From Myxococcales bacterium (lineage in GTDB: Bacteria; Myxococcota_A; Polyangia; Polyangiales; Polyangiaceae): 64,000 nt of DNA. The stretch lies in assembly GCA_004193285.1 (NCBI GenBank), contig SECP01000013.1:1-64000 (forward strand), written 5' to 3'. Both the position numbers and the translations under genes were made by a program. The notes beneath the pieces were generated by a model. The model searched no databases, was not told the origin of the DNA, and saw nothing but the letters and a program-made list of their open reading frames with translations. Shown here piece by piece: positions 41,130 through 48,907 of the stretch; the stretch's first letter is position 1; the number at the start of each line of letters is the position of its first letter.

Positions 41130-42437
41130 CTACTTCGGTACACAGTCCGTGCGGAGAGACGCAAAGCCCATCGCCTTGGCCAGCGAGAGCGTCTCGGCCT
41201 GCGCCTCACAATCGATCAACGGGACGCCGCTTTCGTCGCGCTGATCTTGAAGCCAGATCCCCGTGTGGAGGGCGTCCTTGAACTGAAGGAGTGGCGCAAA
41301 GTCCGCGATTCGGTTCGACGAGAGGCTCGCGAACCCGTGGAAGCGCACCGTAAGCGGAACGAGGCTCGTGATCGCGTTGTTTTCCGCGTGGAGGGTGTCG
41401 AGCTCGACCATCTCCGCGAGCGGCGAGATGTCGGTGACTTGGTTGCCCCAGACGTACAAGTAGTCAAGCCGCTCGAGCGACCGAAGGGGCGTCAAATCTC
41501 GAACGAGGTTATCCCCGACGCTGAGCGAGATCAGGTTCTTCATACCGGAGACCGCCGCCAGGTCGACCACGCGGTTGGACGCGACATCCAGGGACTCGAG
41601 CTTCACCAGTGACGCCAAAGGGCTAATGTCGTCCAGCTCGCACTTGGAGAGGTTGAGGGTGCGCAGCTGGGTCAAAGACGCGAGCGGAGAGAGGTCTTGG
41701 ACGGGCGATTCTTGCACTTGTAGGTGCTCCAGCGTCGCGAGGCCGGCGAGCGGAGTTAAGTCCGTGACGTCGGACTGAACGATGATGAGCCGGGTTAGCG
41801 GTAACTGCGCCAGGGGTGACAACTCGGAAAACGGACCCCGATAGAGGATGAGCCGCTTCAACTCGCGGAGGAGCCCAAGGGTCTGGAGGCTCGCGAGTGA
41901 GCTCGAACGGAGGGAAAGCTCCTGCAAATGCGGGACGCACTCGAGCCCCACGAGGCTAGCGATGCGGTCGTCTTCCACGTTCAGCCACCCCACCCCCTCG
42001 ACGGAGGCGCGCGGGATCGGGCCCGCGGGCACGTTTGCGGCCCGCCGGACGCTGTCTTCGAGCCATGGGTCGGCGAAGACGAGCGGGTCCGGGCACGCGG
42101 GCGGCGCCTCGGCGTTTTCGCCGCCAGCGCCGCCACCTGCCTCAGCGCCCCCGCCATGAGGCCCATCGTCCCCGCCCGCCGCTCCGCCGCTCACCTCGCC
42201 CGCCGCTCCGGAATTGCCCGAGGGCGCACCGCCCAGGGCTTCTTCGGCCGCACCAGGCGTCCCTCCTCCGTCCCCCGCAGCGCCGCCCTCGGCGCCCTGG
42301 TCCACGCCCGCGGCGCCGCCGAGCGGCAACGTGAAAGAACCGCTGCTCGCACCCTCACCGCCCGAACCCGGTGGGTGCTGAGTCGTCTCCCCGCAGGCGG
42401 TCGCCAGCAGCACGCCGATCGCCAAGCCCCGCCTCAT
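41130..42437 (-). CDS. Leucine-rich-repeat lipoprotein (internalin-like repeats)
   Basis: The protein has 435 residues from ATG 42437. The leader MRRGLAIGVLLATAC gives a lipobox-like site (Cys15). A Gly/Ala/Glu-rich linker of about 100 residues follows, then a conserved start (DPLVFADPWLEDSVRRAANV). At least six 22-residue repeats have the form LSPLASLTQLRTLNLSKCEL. Twenty-two-residue repeats ending in xxIxPL are the bacterial internalin-type LRR, used for protein binding. A short Cys-containing tail closes it. It probably displays an adhesion or recognition surface outside the cell. It is divergent from the lipoprotein at 42583. Confidence 0.85.
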   Translation of the reverse strand: MRRGLAIGVLLATACGETTQHPPGSGGEGASSGSFTLPLGGAAGVDQGAEGGAAGDGGGTPGAAEEALGGAPSGNSGAAGEVSGGAAGGDDGPHGGGAEAGGGAGGENAEAPPACPDPLVFADPWLEDSVRRAANVPAGPIPRASVEGVGWLNVEDDRIASLVGLECVPHLQELSLRSSSLASLQTLGLLRELKRLILYRGPFSELSPLAQLPLTRLIIVQSDVTDLTPLAGLATLEHLQVQESPVQDLSPLASLTQLRTLNLSKCELDDISPLASLVKLESLDVASNRVVDLAAVSGMKNLISLSVGDNLVRDLTPLRSLERLDYLYVWGNQVTDISPLAEMVELDTLHAENNAITSLVPLTVRFHGFASLSSNRIADFAPLLQFKDALHTGIWLQDQRDESGVPLIDCEAQAETLSLAKAMGFASLRTDCVPK

Positions 42438-42582
42438 CTTGGTAACCACATCGTCGAATGTAGCAGCGCACCTCCGGTGTGCGACCACCCGCTTATCGAA
42501 GCGAATCGCACATTGTTTGGCTTCCACGCGACCCGCCCCGTACACTTCTGGAGTCGGCGCCGAGCTGCGCCGCGAGGAAGCC

Positions 42583-43368
42583 ATGCGTCCGTCGCCTTTG
42601 AAATCCCTGCTTGCTCTCGGCGTGGCCTGTTTTTCCGGCGCCAGCCTTCCCAGCTGCGCCACGAACGACAGCATGATGTTCATCATCGGCGTTTACGCGC
42701 GCAAGCTCGGCGCTTGCGAAGCGAGCCCGGACGCAGACGCGCCCCTGTGGGACCGCGGCGTCATGGACCGCACGTTCGCGGACGAGTACCGAGCCTCGCT
42801 CCTCATCGGCAACCAGCTCACCCAGCGCGGCTCGCGCGACCGTCTGCGCACGGAGACCTCTCGCATCTCCCTCAAAGGCGCGGAGATCACGCTGGAGAGC
42901 GTGGACGGTCGTCGCCTGCTGGACCCGTTCTCGGCCATCGCCACCGGCTTCGTGGACGCGTCCAGCGGCACTGATGCCGGCCTCGCGATCATGTCGGCGA
43001 CCCTGGTGCCGGCCAAAGCGGCTCAGCAGCTGCCGGACGGCGTCGTCGTGGCCAAGGTGCGCGCCTTCGGGACGACGCTGGGCGGGGAGGACGTGGAGTC
43101 CAACGAGCTCGCTTTCCCAATCGAGCTCTGCACCGGCTGCCTCGTGACGTACCCCGCCTCCGCGCGTGACCTAACCGCGGACGGCGACGACTACCAGTGC
43201 AAGCAGGCGGAGGACGACGAGTCGACGGTGGACGCGGACCTCCCGTGCACCATCGGCTTGGACTTGCCGGTTCCGTGCACGGCGTGCGCGGGCATCTCGG
43301 CCGTGTGCCAGAGCCCGAAGAACAACTGCTACTACTTTCCGGAAGAGCCCGACTGCCAGGCTCCGTGA
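42583..43368 (+). CDS. Cys-rich predicted lipoprotein
   Basis: The protein has 261 residues from ATG 42583, preceded by the ribosome binding site GAGGAA. The leader MRPSPLKSLLALGVACFSGA ends at a lipobox (LPSC, Cys25). The mature region has no recognised domain. It ends in a Cys-rich segment (LCTGCLVTYP, LPVPCTACAGISAVCQSPKN and a final acidic/aromatic tail) that should form disulfides. It overlaps the next gene as GTGA, so the two products probably act together in the envelope. Confidence 0.75.
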   Translation: MRPSPLKSLLALGVACFSGASLPSCATNDSMMFIIGVYARKLGACEASPDADAPLWDRGVMDRTFADEYRASLLIGNQLTQRGSRDRLRTETSRISLKGAEITLESVDGRRLLDPFSAIATGFVDASSGTDAGLAIMSATLVPAKAAQQLPDGVVVAKVRAFGTTLGGEDVESNELAFPIELCTGCLVTYPASARDLTADGDDYQCKQAEDDESTVDADLPCTIGLDLPVPCTACAGISAVCQSPKNNCYYFPEEPDCQAP

Positions 43369-43913
43369 GGAGTCGGCCGCCCCGGGTGGCCGCTGCGGGC
43401 GGCGTCGCGCTCTCCCTCCTCCTCACGAGCGCCGCGCACGCCGAGCCACGATGGAACGCCGGGCTCGAGACGGGCGTGTGCTGGAGCGGCGACTCGCTCG
43501 CCCTCCGCGGACCTGGCTTTTGCAGCGCCGCGCACGCCGATGTGCTGTTCCTCCGCGAGAGCGGGAGCGACTTCGGGGTCGGTCCTTCGATTCGACTCGG
43601 CACCGCTCGCTTCGACGACGTGAGGCTGGACGGCGGCCTGAGCGTGCTCGTGCCGTTGTGGACGTCCTTCCCCCTCGTGCTGGAGGCCGGGCCGCACCTG
43701 CGCAACTTTCATCAAGCGGGCGTCTTCGGCAGCGTGTTCTTCGGCCTGCGCAGCTTCAACCACTACGGGCGCTACGACATGGCGACGGGGCTCTCGCTGA
43801 TGGCCGAGCGGTCCTTCGCGGATGGCACGCCGTCTGCGATCTGGCTGGCCGCACGCGTGGACGCCGCGTGGCTCGCGCTGCCCTTCGTGCTCGGCGTGAA
43901 CGCGCTCCGCTGA
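43365..43913 (+). CDS. Exported protein, small beta-barrel-like
   Basis: The protein has 182 residues from GTG 43365. The leader ends GGVALSLLLTSAAHA before EPRWN, a signal peptidase I site. Alternating strand patterns (GVGPSIRLGTARFDDVRLDG, GLSVLVPLWTSFPLVLEAGP, HYGRYDMATGLSLMAERSF) suggest a small outer-membrane barrel, although the C-terminus (GVNALR) lacks the aromatic end residue. It is coupled to the upstream Cys-rich lipoprotein. The function is unknown. Confidence 0.65.
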   Translation: MRSRPPRVAAAGGVALSLLLTSAAHAEPRWNAGLETGVCWSGDSLALRGPGFCSAAHADVLFLRESGSDFGVGPSIRLGTARFDDVRLDGGLSVLVPLWTSFPLVLEAGPHLRNFHQAGVFGSVFFGLRSFNHYGRYDMATGLSLMAERSFADGTPSAIWLAARVDAAWLALPFVLGVNALR

Positions 43914-43974
43914 AAGCACGAAAGGCGCCGTGCGGTGAAGCACGACGCCCTTCGGAGCGCTGGTGGCGCGAGTG

Positions 43975-44481
43975 TCAGTTCGAGAAGAAGATCGCTTCGA
44001 TCTCGTTCTTGACTTCTTCTTCCGTCTGCTTGCGGGCGATCGCGATCTCCTTGACGATCAGCGTGCGCGCGGTGTCGAGCATGCGGCGCTCGCCGAACGA
44101 GAGCTGCTTGTTCGCCTTGAGGCGGTACAGATCACGCAGCACCTCGGCCACGTCGTAGATGCTGCCCGTCTTGATCTTGTCCATGAACCCGCGGTAGCGG
44201 CGGTTCCACGTCTGCGTGTCGAAGCCGATGGTGCGCTCCTTCAGAATGTCGAAGATCTCGCGGATTTCTTGCTCGCTGATCACCTGGCGGAGGCCGACCG
44301 CGTTGGCGTTCGACACCGGCACCATGATTCGACGATCCGTGTCCAAAATGCGCAGCACGTAGAAGCGTTGCCGAGTCCCGGCGATATCCTTTTCATCGAT
44401 ACTGACGACTTCCGCGACGCCTTGCGCCGGGTAAACCGCCTTATCGCCGACCTTGAACTCAACTTCCTGGCTTGACTGCAT
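43975..44481 (-). CDS. carD: CarD/CdnL-family RNA polymerase-binding regulator
   Basis: The protein has 168 residues from ATG 44481, with the ribosome binding site AAGGAG. The N-terminal RNA polymerase interaction domain is clear: FKVGDKAVYPAQGVAEVVSI and RFYVLRILDTDRRIMVPVSN. The C-terminal helical DNA-binding part contains WNRRYRGFMDKIKTGSIYDV. Its length and lack of an HMGA-like extension match CdnL, the essential short CarD homologue of myxobacteria, rather than full CarD. CdnL stabilises open complexes at rRNA and other promoters. It is monocistronic here. Confidence 0.93.
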   Translation of the reverse strand: MQSSQEVEFKVGDKAVYPAQGVAEVVSIDEKDIAGTRQRFYVLRILDTDRRIMVPVSNANAVGLRQVISEQEIREIFDILKERTIGFDTQTWNRRYRGFMDKIKTGSIYDVAEVLRDLYRLKANKQLSFGERRMLDTARTLIVKEIAIARKQTEEEVKNEIEAIFFSN

Positions 44482-45007
44482 GACGACTCCTTGTAACGCG
44501 CAGGCCTCTGCTAGATCTGCGCCCGCTTCGTGGTGCTAGAGGGGCACTCGAAGCGATGATTTGTTCCGAGCTGAATGAGCTACGTCCCGGGGTTCCCTTT
44601 TCTCGGCGTAGATAACGGGCGCGAGCTGAACGGTCGGGGCATGAGCTTCATTCCAACTTCGGGAAACGCGACTCGCGGTGGAAACGCGCTTCGCTCCTGG
44701 CACCCTGATTTTTGGTCAGGATTCGCCAGGCGCGGCACTGTAGTTCCTGGCCGCGAATGTGTCAAGAAAACCGCCGAAAATCGCTGGTTTTCTGCGGTTT
44801 TGGTTCTTCGCGTTTCTGCATGTGCGCCGATTTTCCTACGCTTTCACACCCGCTGGCCCCGAACCGAAGAGGGACACGCTCCCGCGCCGGCGACGCTCTG
44901 GCCGCCGGATGCTCAGGATGGCCCGGAGCGCGTTTCTCGACGGCTTCGGGCTCGTGTCACTCCCGCCGGTAGCCGGCGAGCAGCCGCTAGCGTGAGGCGC
45001 GAGACGT
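44482..45007. other. 526-bp gene-free region between carD and ppx
   Basis: This should hold the carD promoter on its left and the ppx 3' end on its right. A plus-strand open frame (44575-45162) has no domain, is Arg-rich, and runs antisense into ppx, so I reject it. The segment 44760-44840 is clearly lower in GC than its surroundings and carries a strong hairpin (44767-44801). I see no tRNA or known small RNA. Confidence 0.4.
44767..44801 (-). terminator. Strong hairpin downstream of ppx, possible terminator
   Basis: The arms AAAACCGC (44767-44774) and GCGGTTTT (44794-44801) enclose a second complementary pair, GAAAA/TTTTC. The result is a 14-position stem with one C:T mismatch and a 7-nt loop (tcgctgg). 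A and T runs flank the GC core on both sides, as in bidirectional terminators. It lies about 205 bp after the ppx stop. A regulatory RNA element is an alternative. Confidence 0.4.
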
Positions 45008-45955
45008 TCAGGCAGAAATCAGCGCTTCCAGCAGTCCGAAGCGCACTCCGCGATCCGATACGAGCGTTTCTTTCGCGCCTGCACGGCGCAAAAGCTCACG
45101 AACGATCAGCGCTCCGGCCACGATCACGTCAGCGCGCTTCGGAGACAACCCCGGTAGCTTGACGCGCTCGGTCAGCGGAAGCGAGCTCAATTTGGCGAAT
45201 AGCTCTTCTACCGAGGCGAGCGACAGCGAAGAGCCGTGCACCCGCTCCGCGTCGTAGGCCGGCAGCTCCAGCTCCAGCGCCTTGAGGGTCGTCAGCGTAC
45301 CTGCCACACCCACCAGGGTGAGCGGCTCACCCGCCGCAATTCGCGACAGGGGGGCCGCGCCGGCCAGGGCCTCCGCGATTTGCTCCTCCGCTCGCAGCAG
45401 CTCGCTTTTGGCAGGCGGGTCGCTCTTCAGGTGCCGCTCGAACAGCCGCACGCTACCGATGTCCAAGCTCACCCGGCTCTGGGGCGAGGCGCTGGCCGAG
45501 GAGGAGGCGTCCCCCACGATGAGCTCGGTGCTCCCGCCCCCGACGTCGAACACCAGCAGCGTGCCGGACAGCGACAAGCCGGACAGCGCGCCATGGAACG
45601 TGAGGCGAGCCTCTTCGTCTCCGGCGATGACGCGCGGGCGCACCCCCAGGATGCGCTCCGCCTCGTTCAAAAAGTCTTCCGCGCCTTCGGCGTCGCGCAG
45701 AGCGCTCGTGCCCACGACGTCTAGCCGGGGCGAGCCGTGGGCGCGCAGGTCCTCCGCGTAGGCGCGCAGGCAGGCGAGGTTACGCTCCACCGCGGCGGGC
45801 GCGAGGCGCCGCGTCTGGTCCACCCCTTCACCCATGCGGGTAATGGTGGCGCGCTCGAGCAGCGGGCGGGGCCCGCCAGGCGCGGCCGCAGCGATCACGA
45901 GGAGCACCGAGTTGGTGCCGATGTCGATCGCCGCGACCTTCTTCGCCTCGGACAA
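45008..45955 (-). CDS. Ppx/GppA-family phosphatase
   Basis: The protein has 315 residues. The start appears to be TTG 45955, because no ATG or GTG precedes the conserved VAAIDIGTNSVLLVI. The ASKHA-fold motifs are present: DIGTNS (phosphate 1), GTSALRDAEG, FDVGGGSTELIVGD (phosphate 2) and GVAGTLTTLKAL. It should hydrolyse exopolyphosphate or pppGpp; which one cannot be decided, and the C-terminal HD-like domain of E. coli Ppx is absent. It follows the OmpA-type lipoprotein gene after 1 bp, so the two form an operon. Confidence 0.9.
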   Translation of the reverse strand: MSEAKKVAAIDIGTNSVLLVIAAAAPGGPRPLLERATITRMGEGVDQTRRLAPAAVERNLACLRAYAEDLRAHGSPRLDVVGTSALRDAEGAEDFLNEAERILGVRPRVIAGDEEARLTFHGALSGLSLSGTLLVFDVGGGSTELIVGDASSSASASPQSRVSLDIGSVRLFERHLKSDPPAKSELLRAEEQIAEALAGAAPLSRIAAGEPLTLVGVAGTLTTLKALELELPAYDAERVHGSSLSLASVEELFAKLSSLPLTERVKLPGLSPKRADVIVAGALIVRELLRRAGAKETLVSDRGVRFGLLEALISA

Positions 45956-45956
45956 C

Positions 45957-46790
45957 TTACTTCGCCAAGCTCTTGAGGTTGAGCATCTCTTCCACGTCGG
46001 GTTGAACGACCAGCTCGACGCGGCGGTTCTTCATGCGGCCCTCGTCCGTGTCGTTGGAAGCAACCGGCCCCGTCTCCCCGAAGCCCGCCGCGCTCCAGTT
46101 ACCCGGCGGCAGCCCGGCGCCGCCCTTGTCCTGCGGCGTCGTGAGCAGCACCAGCACGCTGCGCGCGCGCATCGCGGAAAGGCCCCAATTGTCCTTGAAT
46201 TGGCCGCCCGCGAGCGGCTTGCTGTCGGTGTACCCGGCGACCTGGAACTGGCGCTTGGAGAGGTCCGCGTCGCTGCGAACGATCTCGCCGATCTGAAGCA
46301 GGATCTTCTTGCCCTCTTCCTTCAGCGAGTCCTTGCCGGAGTCGAAGAGCACGTCGCCCGGCAGCTGAATGAGCATGCGGTTGTTGCGCACCTCCACCTT
46401 CAGCCCCAGCTGGGTGAGCTTCTGCAGCTTGCTCTGCAGGAGCTCGAAGCGCTTGCGGATCGCGTCCAGCTGCTCGGTGCGGCGGGCGTACTCTTCGAGC
46501 GCCTTGCGTTGCTCGGCGATGCTGGCGTTGGCGTTCTCGAGGTTGATGCCGCGCTCCGTGAGCTGCTTCTTCAGATCCTCGATCTCTTTGACCGCCTCGG
46601 CGTTGTCGGCCTGGGCCTTCTTGGTCGCGTCGCGCTGAGACTTGAGCTCGGCGGCGAGCTTCTCGTTCTCGCGCAGCTTCTGGTCCCACTCCTCTTGCGA
46701 GTAGCCGCAAGCGGACAGCGACACCGACGTGAGCAGGAGGAGAGGCAGCGCGCTCGAACGGGTGAAACGAGAGGTGCGGAAAAGGTGCAT
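45957..46790 (-). CDS. OmpA/Pal-type lipoprotein with coiled coil
   Basis: The protein has 277 residues from ATG 46790. The leader is hydrophobic and ends in lipobox LSAC (Cys28). Residues about 32-130 form a long coiled coil (EEWDQKLRENEKLAAELKSQ and onward). An OmpA/MotB C-terminal domain follows (about 140-265): GDVLFDSGKDSLKEEGKKIL, FQVAGYTDSKPLAG, LSAMRARSVLVLL and KNRRVELVV. It should bind peptidoglycan and link it to the outer membrane. It is first in the operon with the Ppx/GppA phosphatase. Confidence 0.88.
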   Translation of the reverse strand: MHLFRTSRFTRSSALPLLLLTSVSLSACGYSQEEWDQKLRENEKLAAELKSQRDATKKAQADNAEAVKEIEDLKKQLTERGINLENANASIAEQRKALEEYARRTEQLDAIRKRFELLQSKLQKLTQLGLKVEVRNNRMLIQLPGDVLFDSGKDSLKEEGKKILLQIGEIVRSDADLSKRQFQVAGYTDSKPLAGGQFKDNWGLSAMRARSVLVLLTTPQDKGGAGLPPGNWSAAGFGETGPVASNDTDEGRMKNRRVELVVQPDVEEMLNLKSLAK

Positions 46791-47174
46791 GGCCCTCGCT
46801 TTTAGTGGCTTCGGCAAGGCTCTGGAAGCGCGATCGCGAAAGCCGATGCTGTCCAATTTGCGGGGTTTGGGCGCCGCTGTAGGAGCGCTTGCGCGCCGCC
46901 TCCGCGCGTGTCGCTAACCATCTGAATTTCTTCGGCTATTTTTCTAGTGACAAGCGATCCTGCGAGCTTCTGGGGAGGATCGTTCGTTCACTGCACAAGT
47001 GCGCGGTTTGCAACTTTTGCATACCGCAGAAGGCGGTTTCTACTGGCCGATCCAAATCGCAAATGAATTTTTTTCGTTGACACATCACACTAGGTGGCAA
47101 TATACGTCGTGCAACATACCCTCGGGTTGTCGGCAATCGAGCCGGCTCCCCGAATGCCTGGGAGGCAAACGAAA
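46791..47174. promoter_or_regulatory. Divergent regulatory region between OmpA-type lipoprotein and histone-like gene
   Basis: The right part (46920-47110) is AT-rich compared with the rest of the window. It contains an inverted repeat, CGATCCT-N14-AGGATCG (46955-46982), and a promoter-like TTGACA at 47077. The leader before the histone-like ATG is about 65-70 nt if that promoter is used. The left part should hold the lipoprotein/ppx promoter, but I cannot point to boxes. Confidence 0.4.
47077..47106 (+). promoter_or_regulatory. Housekeeping-type promoter of the histone-like gene
   Basis: A perfect -35 hexamer TTGACA (47077-47082) is followed after 18 bp by TATACG (47101-47106), or after 17 bp by ATATAC. 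It is preceded by an A/T-rich stretch (aaatgaatttttttcg) that could act as an UP element. It reads toward the ATG at 47175. It is the best-looking sigma-70-type promoter in the window. Confidence 0.55.
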
Positions 47175-47330
47175 ATGGCTGCTAAGAAGACCAAGACCAA
47201 GTCCGCTCGTAAACCCGCTGCCAAGAAGGCGCCGAAGGTCGCGAAGAAGCGCGGCGCGAAGAAGACGGCCAAGAAGGCCGCCAAGCGTGGGGCCAAGAAG
47301 ACGGCCAAGCGCGTCGCCAAGAAGGCGTGA
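47175..47330 (+). CDS. Histone H1-like Lys/Ala-rich DNA-binding protein
   Basis: The protein has 51 residues from ATG 47175, with ribosome binding site GGGAGG at 47160-47165. It has 20 lysines and 4 arginines, with the rest mostly alanine. Runs such as AKKAPKVAKKRGAKKTAKK resemble the eukaryotic H1 C-terminal tail and bacterial Hc1/AlgP-type tails. A 12-residue unit (KRGAKKTAK plus spacer) is repeated (25-33 and 37-45). It should be disordered and bind DNA non-specifically, compacting the nucleoid. It has its own strong promoter and a downstream hairpin, so high expression is likely. Confidence 0.85.
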   Translation: MAAKKTKTKSARKPAAKKAPKVAKKRGAKKTAKKAAKRGAKKTAKRVAKKA

Positions 47331-47757
47331 TGCGGGACCGAGCGCCGCGCGTCCCTTCGGGTGACGTCGCAGCGCTCGGACTCGGGTTGCCGGTGTCTCC
47401 TGCGAGTCTTCACGCTCGCCCCTGAGCCCGGCGCCGAGCACGCGGAAGCAGATTCGTTCTGCTCCGCGTGCTCGGGGACCGAATCACCTCTCGCACCGTA
47501 CCCGGGCCCCAAGCCCGAAAGTCGTACGGCCAACCTCGAGAGCCGCTCCCGCCGCGAGCACCAGCGCATCGTGCACGATTGCGTTTCGTCGGCTCGCTTC
47601 TTCAGCTTGGGCTGCCGCGCCGCCGCCCCCCTCGCAGATGCTGCCGAACGGTACCCGGTACCTCTTCTCGCCCGCACCCCGCGGCCGTCTTAGTCATCCT
47701 TCGAGCCAACCGCCCACGCCGTCGATTTCGTGCGGGAGGTGCGTGTAGAACCGCCTG
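47331..47757. other. 427-bp gene-free region
   Basis: A plus-strand open frame (47361-47693) has no recognisable domain and overlaps a long hairpin, so I do not call it. The region holds the 3' end of the histone-like transcript including the hairpin at 47435-47474. Its right end holds the leader of the gene at 47758. No RNA gene family is recognised. Confidence 0.4.
47435..47474 (+). terminator. Long hairpin downstream of the histone-like gene
   Basis: The left arm cgagcacgcggaagcag (47435-47451) pairs with ctgctccgcgtgctcg (47459-47474), leaving a single bulged A and a 7-nt loop (attcgtt). This 16-bp GC-rich stem is the strongest hairpin I found in the window. It lies about 105 bp after the histone-like stop. 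No U-tract follows, so it may stabilise the mRNA 3' end or assist factor-dependent termination. Confidence 0.45.
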
Positions 47758-48750
47758 GTGAAGCGAGCGGTCGCCTGCGCGGTAGGTCTGTCGTGGCTGG
47801 CAAGCTCGTCGTTTTCGGCATCCGCCGCCGCCGAGCCGCGCAGCTGGCCGGGCCTTGCCTCCAAGCAAGCGCAGCGCGAGGACGAAGACGAGCCGGAGGT
47901 CGAACGCTTGTCGCGCGAACAGCTGCGGCAGCGCCTGCCCGCGCTGCGCACCCGGGGTGAGCCGCGAGTCGTTCAGGGCTCCCTCGGCTTCGGAATTCGC
48001 TTCTACTATTTGCCGCTGAGCGTCGAGGGCACGCTGGACCTCTACCCGCTCCCGTTGCTGCGCGTCGGCCTGGTGTACGCGGTCGGCCTCGGCATCAAAT
48101 GGGACGGCACTCAAGCCACCGGCACGTTCGCCCAGTACGCCGAGGCCATGGCCGGCGTGAGGCTCTGGGGAAGGGCCTCCGAGGTCGACGCCGACCTGCA
48201 GCTGCGGCGCTCCATCGGCGGTTACGGCGAAGCGTTGCCGAGCGTGCTGCGCCCCCGGCGCGGCGACTTCGCCGAAGTTTTGCCGGTCTGGCTGCCGTCT
48301 TCTCATCAGCTGTTCGCAGAGGCAGGGGCGCTCACTGGTTACACGGGGCTGCTGGAGTGCGCGAGCGGCTGCGGAGGGGCACGGGCCGAGCGGGAGTATC
48401 GCTCCCTGGCGAGGCAGGTGCTCATCCCGTTCGCCGGGCTGCGCTACGTGTATTACTCCGAGGCGCTGAACGCGAAGCCCTCCGTCAACCGGGTGCGCTA
48501 CGGCCAGCTCTACGCTCATGTGCTGCTGCACGCTTTCAACCAACCTTCGCCAGACGCGTATTTCTGGAACGGGGATCGGGTGCAGCGCTCGCCGGTAGGG
48601 TTCCGCGTGGGTGGCGAGATCCCCGCGTCGCCCTTCTGCCTCGTCGCATTGCTGGGCCAAGGTTGCGCCCAGGCCGGCGTGGGCGTTGGGTACACTCCGT
48701 ACCCCGCGTTCGCCAGCGTCGACTTTCACCTTCGGTTTGCTATCCGCTGA
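47758..48750 (+). CDS. Exported protein, probable outer-membrane barrel
   Basis: The protein has 330 residues from GTG 47758. MKRAVACAVGLSWLASSSFS plus ASAAAE is a signal peptide. An acidic segment (AQREDEDEPEVERLSREQLR) precedes a domain of amphipathic strands: GSLGFGIRFYYLPLSVEGTL, LRVGLVYAVGLGIKWDG, QVLIPFAGLRYVYYSEAL and GVGYTPYPAFASVDFHLRF. The C-terminal FAIR is close to, but not, the aromatic barrel end. Four cysteines lie in two pairs. No family is recognised. Confidence 0.7.
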   Translation: MKRAVACAVGLSWLASSSFSASAAAEPRSWPGLASKQAQREDEDEPEVERLSREQLRQRLPALRTRGEPRVVQGSLGFGIRFYYLPLSVEGTLDLYPLPLLRVGLVYAVGLGIKWDGTQATGTFAQYAEAMAGVRLWGRASEVDADLQLRRSIGGYGEALPSVLRPRRGDFAEVLPVWLPSSHQLFAEAGALTGYTGLLECASGCGGARAEREYRSLARQVLIPFAGLRYVYYSEALNAKPSVNRVRYGQLYAHVLLHAFNQPSPDAYFWNGDRVQRSPVGFRVGGEIPASPFCLVALLGQGCAQAGVGVGYTPYPAFASVDFHLRFAIR

Positions 48751-48907
48751 ACGCCGGGCAGGCCGCGGCCTGGCGCAGACGAGCCGAACCGGCGCTCGCC
48801 TCGCGCCGATCATCGACCAGATTCACCGGGCGACGCGACTCCGCGTTGCAGAAGGAGCTGCGGAGGTGGCAGCCCCCGAGACCGCGAGGGGGCTGGACCG
48901 AGCCCGG

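Noticed and set aside
44575-45162. 195-codon plus-strand frame between carD and ppx
   Set aside because: It is Arg/Pro-rich, has no domain, runs antisense into ppx and contains the hairpin at 44767-44801.
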